Shown: positions 62,647 through 64,000 of the stretch, piece after piece | How the letters are laid out: each line of letters opens with the position of its first letter | How positions within the stretch are numbered: position 1 is the stretch's first letter | Assembly: GCA_019448385.1 (NCBI GenBank) | Contig: JAGTXO010000024.1 | Coordinates: forward strand, 102,001 to 166,000 | Length of the DNA: 64,000 nt | Reading direction: 5' to 3' | Origin: Diacronema lutheri | Taxonomy: Eukaryota; Haptophyta; Pavlovophyceae; Pavlovales; Pavlovaceae | Notes under the pieces: model-generated | Told to the model about the DNA's origin: nothing | Databases searched by the model: none | The model's input: only the letters and a program-made list of their open reading frames with translations | Program-made: the position numbers and the translations under genes

Positions 62647-62728
62647 CCTCGCGACGAGCGCGCCGCGCTGCGCGTCCGCACGCGCCTTGGCGGGTCCGAC
62701 GCTCGCCAGTCCGGGGGGGGGGCGAGAA
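62647..62728. promoter_or_regulatory. 82-bp divergent promoter, CSN6 / NDUFB7
   Basis: Outward start codons with 82 bp between, including G10 at 62713-62722. Role inferred. Confidence 0.45.
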
Positions 62729-63406
62729 ATGGTATTCGAGCCTCGGGAGGGCCCCACCGCCGAGCTGCAGGCCATTCGCGCGGAGATGGGTGCCCCCATG
62801 GCGGAGCCGGGTGCGCGCGCGCCGCGCTGCGGCGGATGCGGCGTGCAGCTGGCGCGCGCGCGCGCCTCTTCGCCGCGCGCCGCCGCGAGCGCCGGCTCGC
62901 CTCACGCGCGCTCGCGCGGATCGTGGACATTGCTCGCGCACCGCCGGCGCCCTCGGCCCGTCGCCGTTCGCGCCGCCGTGCGCGTTGCTGCAGTGTCCTA
63001 CGTCTCGCGGCAGGAGATGCACGACGCCAAGGTGCCGCTCGACTATCGCGACTACTGCGCGCACCTGCTCATCCCGCTCAACCGCTGCCGGCAGCAGGAG
63101 TTGTACCTGCCGTGGAAGTGCGAGACGCTGCGCAACGCATACGAAAAGTGCCAGCACAACGAGTGCGCGCGGCGCCAGTTGCCGCGCGCGCGCGCGCGCG
63201 CGCGGTGGCATAGCTCTTGCCGCCGCCGCCGCCGCCGCCAGCACGCAGACGGCGCGCGCATGCGAACGCACCAAGCGACCGCTGCGGCTCACCGCGCGCA
63301 CGCCGCGCGACCCATCGCGCGCTTTGATGGCGCGCATCCTCCGCTCCGCGCGGCCCACAGCTACGTACGACGGCGCGCGCTCAAGAAGGCCGAGGAGGGC
63401 GCCTGA
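62729..63406 (+). CDS. NDUFB7: Mitochondrial complex I subunit B18
   Basis: Three exons: 62729-62810, 62994-63162 and 63361-63406; 98 aa. DYRDYCAHLLIPLNRCRQQE and KCETLRNAYEKCQHN carry two C-x9-C motifs, the hallmark of this intermembrane-space subunit. The last splice gives QHN-DYVRRRALKKAEEGA, matching the family tail. All introns are GT-AG (donors GTGCGC). Confidence 0.93.
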   Translation: MVFEPREGPTAELQAIRAEMGAPMAEPGARAPRCGGCGVQLARARASSPRAAASAGSPHARSRGSWTLLAHRRRPRPVAVRAAVRVAAVSYVSRQEMHDAKVPLDYRDYCAHLLIPLNRCRQQELYLPWKCETLRNAYEKCQHNECARRQLPRARARARWHSSCRRRRRRQHADGARMRTHQATAAAHRAHAARPIARFDGAHPPLRAAHSYVRRRALKKAEEGA

Positions 63407-63540
63407 GCAGGCGCGCGCTCGCGACCGTGGAGCGAGGCGGCGGTGCGGCGGCCTGCACAGTCGCCGGCCGCACGCGGCTCGCCGCGCTTGGAATTGCGAG
63501 GGGCGGCAGTCGCCATGTGGCTTGGCCATTGGGCTCATGG

Positions 63541-63666
63541 GCCTGGCGCGCCAAAACAAAGCAGGCCCATTTCCAACGTCCGAATGGCCAGATTGGGCAG
63601 GACGCCTGGCGCGCCAAAACACAGCAGGCCCATTTCCAACGTCCGAATGGCCGGATTGGGCAGCAC
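63541..63666. repeat. 63-bp tandem duplication
   Basis: Two 63-bp copies (63541-63603, 63604-63666), nearly identical, beginning GCCTGGCGCGCC. The period is 21 codons. Confidence 0.95.
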
Positions 63667-63722
63667 GCTCATCGGGCCGGAGGACGCGCTGTGCGTGCGC
63701 GCGTCGTGCCACGCCTTTGCGC

Positions 63723-64000
63723 ATGCGCTTCCCGCGCCGAAGCGCACGCCGCGCGCTCGCCGCGTGGGCGTGGACGCTGCCCGGCTTCCGCTCGGCAGCG
63801 TTTCCCGCGATGGAGCAGATCAAGCTGTGCGCGCTGGCGGCGAGGGCTGGATGCGTCGGCACGATGGCGTTGCTGCGCGAGCACGGCTGCGAGTGTGACA
63901 GCGACACGTGCTCCGCTGCAGCTGAGGGTGGCCACCTCGAGATGCTGCAGTGGGCACGCGAGCACGGCTGCGTGTGGTACAGCGACACGCGCTCCGCTGC
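63723..64000 (+). CDS. Ankyrin-repeat protein, 5-prime part only
   Basis: A frame starting at ATG 63723 or 63810 reads MEQIKLCALAARAGCVGTMA, then EGGHLEMLQWAREHGCVWYS, and runs off the window. The H-L-E-M-L-Q-W-A-R-E-H-G-C unit is the ankyrin variant abundant in haptophytes and some large viruses. Just upstream in another frame is STLIGPEDALCVRASCHAFA, which resembles an F-box-like start of such proteins, so the gene may begin earlier with an intron or be frameshifted. Incomplete here. Confidence 0.6.
   Translation, partial: MRFPRRSARRALAAWAWTLPGFRSAAFPAMEQIKLCALAARAGCVGTMALLREHGCECDSDTCSAAAEGGHLEMLQWAREHGCVWYSDTRSA

Noticed and set aside
1-64000. Search for tRNA and rRNA genes
   Set aside because: No cloverleaf with A and B boxes or rRNA core sequence noticed by eye; a tRNA scan would be needed to be sure.

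Overview
The window reads as nuclear DNA of a very GC-rich unicellular alga. Genes carry many short spliceosomal introns, intergenic gaps are tiny, and a fucoxanthin/chlorophyll light-harvesting protein sits beside flagellar, proteasome, ubiquitin and GINS genes. A ubiquitin E1 with an N-terminal signal-like segment, WAREHGC-type ankyrin repeats, frequent GC-AG introns and extreme GC content point to a chromalveolate with a secondary red plastid, most likely a haptophyte. A pavlovophyte-like genome would fit, but that is inference. No bacterial operon, CRISPR array, rRNA or convincing tRNA was seen.

Layout. 0.1-0.9 kb: mitochondrial carrier. 1.1-9.7 kb: a giant protein (about 2,707 aa) built of ten tandem copies of an RPGRIP1-C-terminal-like C2 domain. 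9.9-13.9 kb: an unknown protein and a CW zinc-finger protein, divergent. 14.2-20.9 kb: LUC7-like splicing factor, CFAP58, UBE2C and a dual-specificity phosphatase. 21.0-23.8 kb: a decayed Tc1/mariner-like element with 438-bp inverted repeats and a TA target site. 24.2-27.8 kb: a fusion of two prolyl-4-hydroxylase domains with a possible TTL-like end. 28.2-35.4 kb: E1 and a CHASE hybrid histidine kinase. 35.6-41.1 kb: MNS1, PSMA4, TXNDC9 and a tail-anchored coiled-coil protein. 41.3-49.0 kb: GCP3, profilin, CAX Ca2+/H+ exchanger and HPPK-DHPS. 50.0-57.7 kb: NOP2, an unknown plastid-type protein, a coiled-coil protein, LHC, PSF2 and a TylF-like methyltransferase. 57.7-60.8 kb: two reverse-transcriptase relics around a repeat-rich presequence protein. 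61.7-64.0 kb: CSN6, NDUFB7 and the start of an ankyrin protein that runs off the edge.

Exon structures were worked out by hand by joining frames at GT-AG or GC-AG sites. All the multi-exon models given here keep frame to the stop, and most of the recognised proteins come close to the family length. I count 41 introns, five with GC donors. Two genes have an intron immediately after the ATG.

Several neighbours share a theme. The RPGRIP1-like protein, CFAP58, MNS1, GCP3 and the possible TTL-like protein all belong to cilium or microtubule biology. UBE2C, E1, PSMA4 and CSN6 belong to ubiquitin-proteasome biology. There is no evidence that these are co-regulated clusters beyond close divergent pairs.
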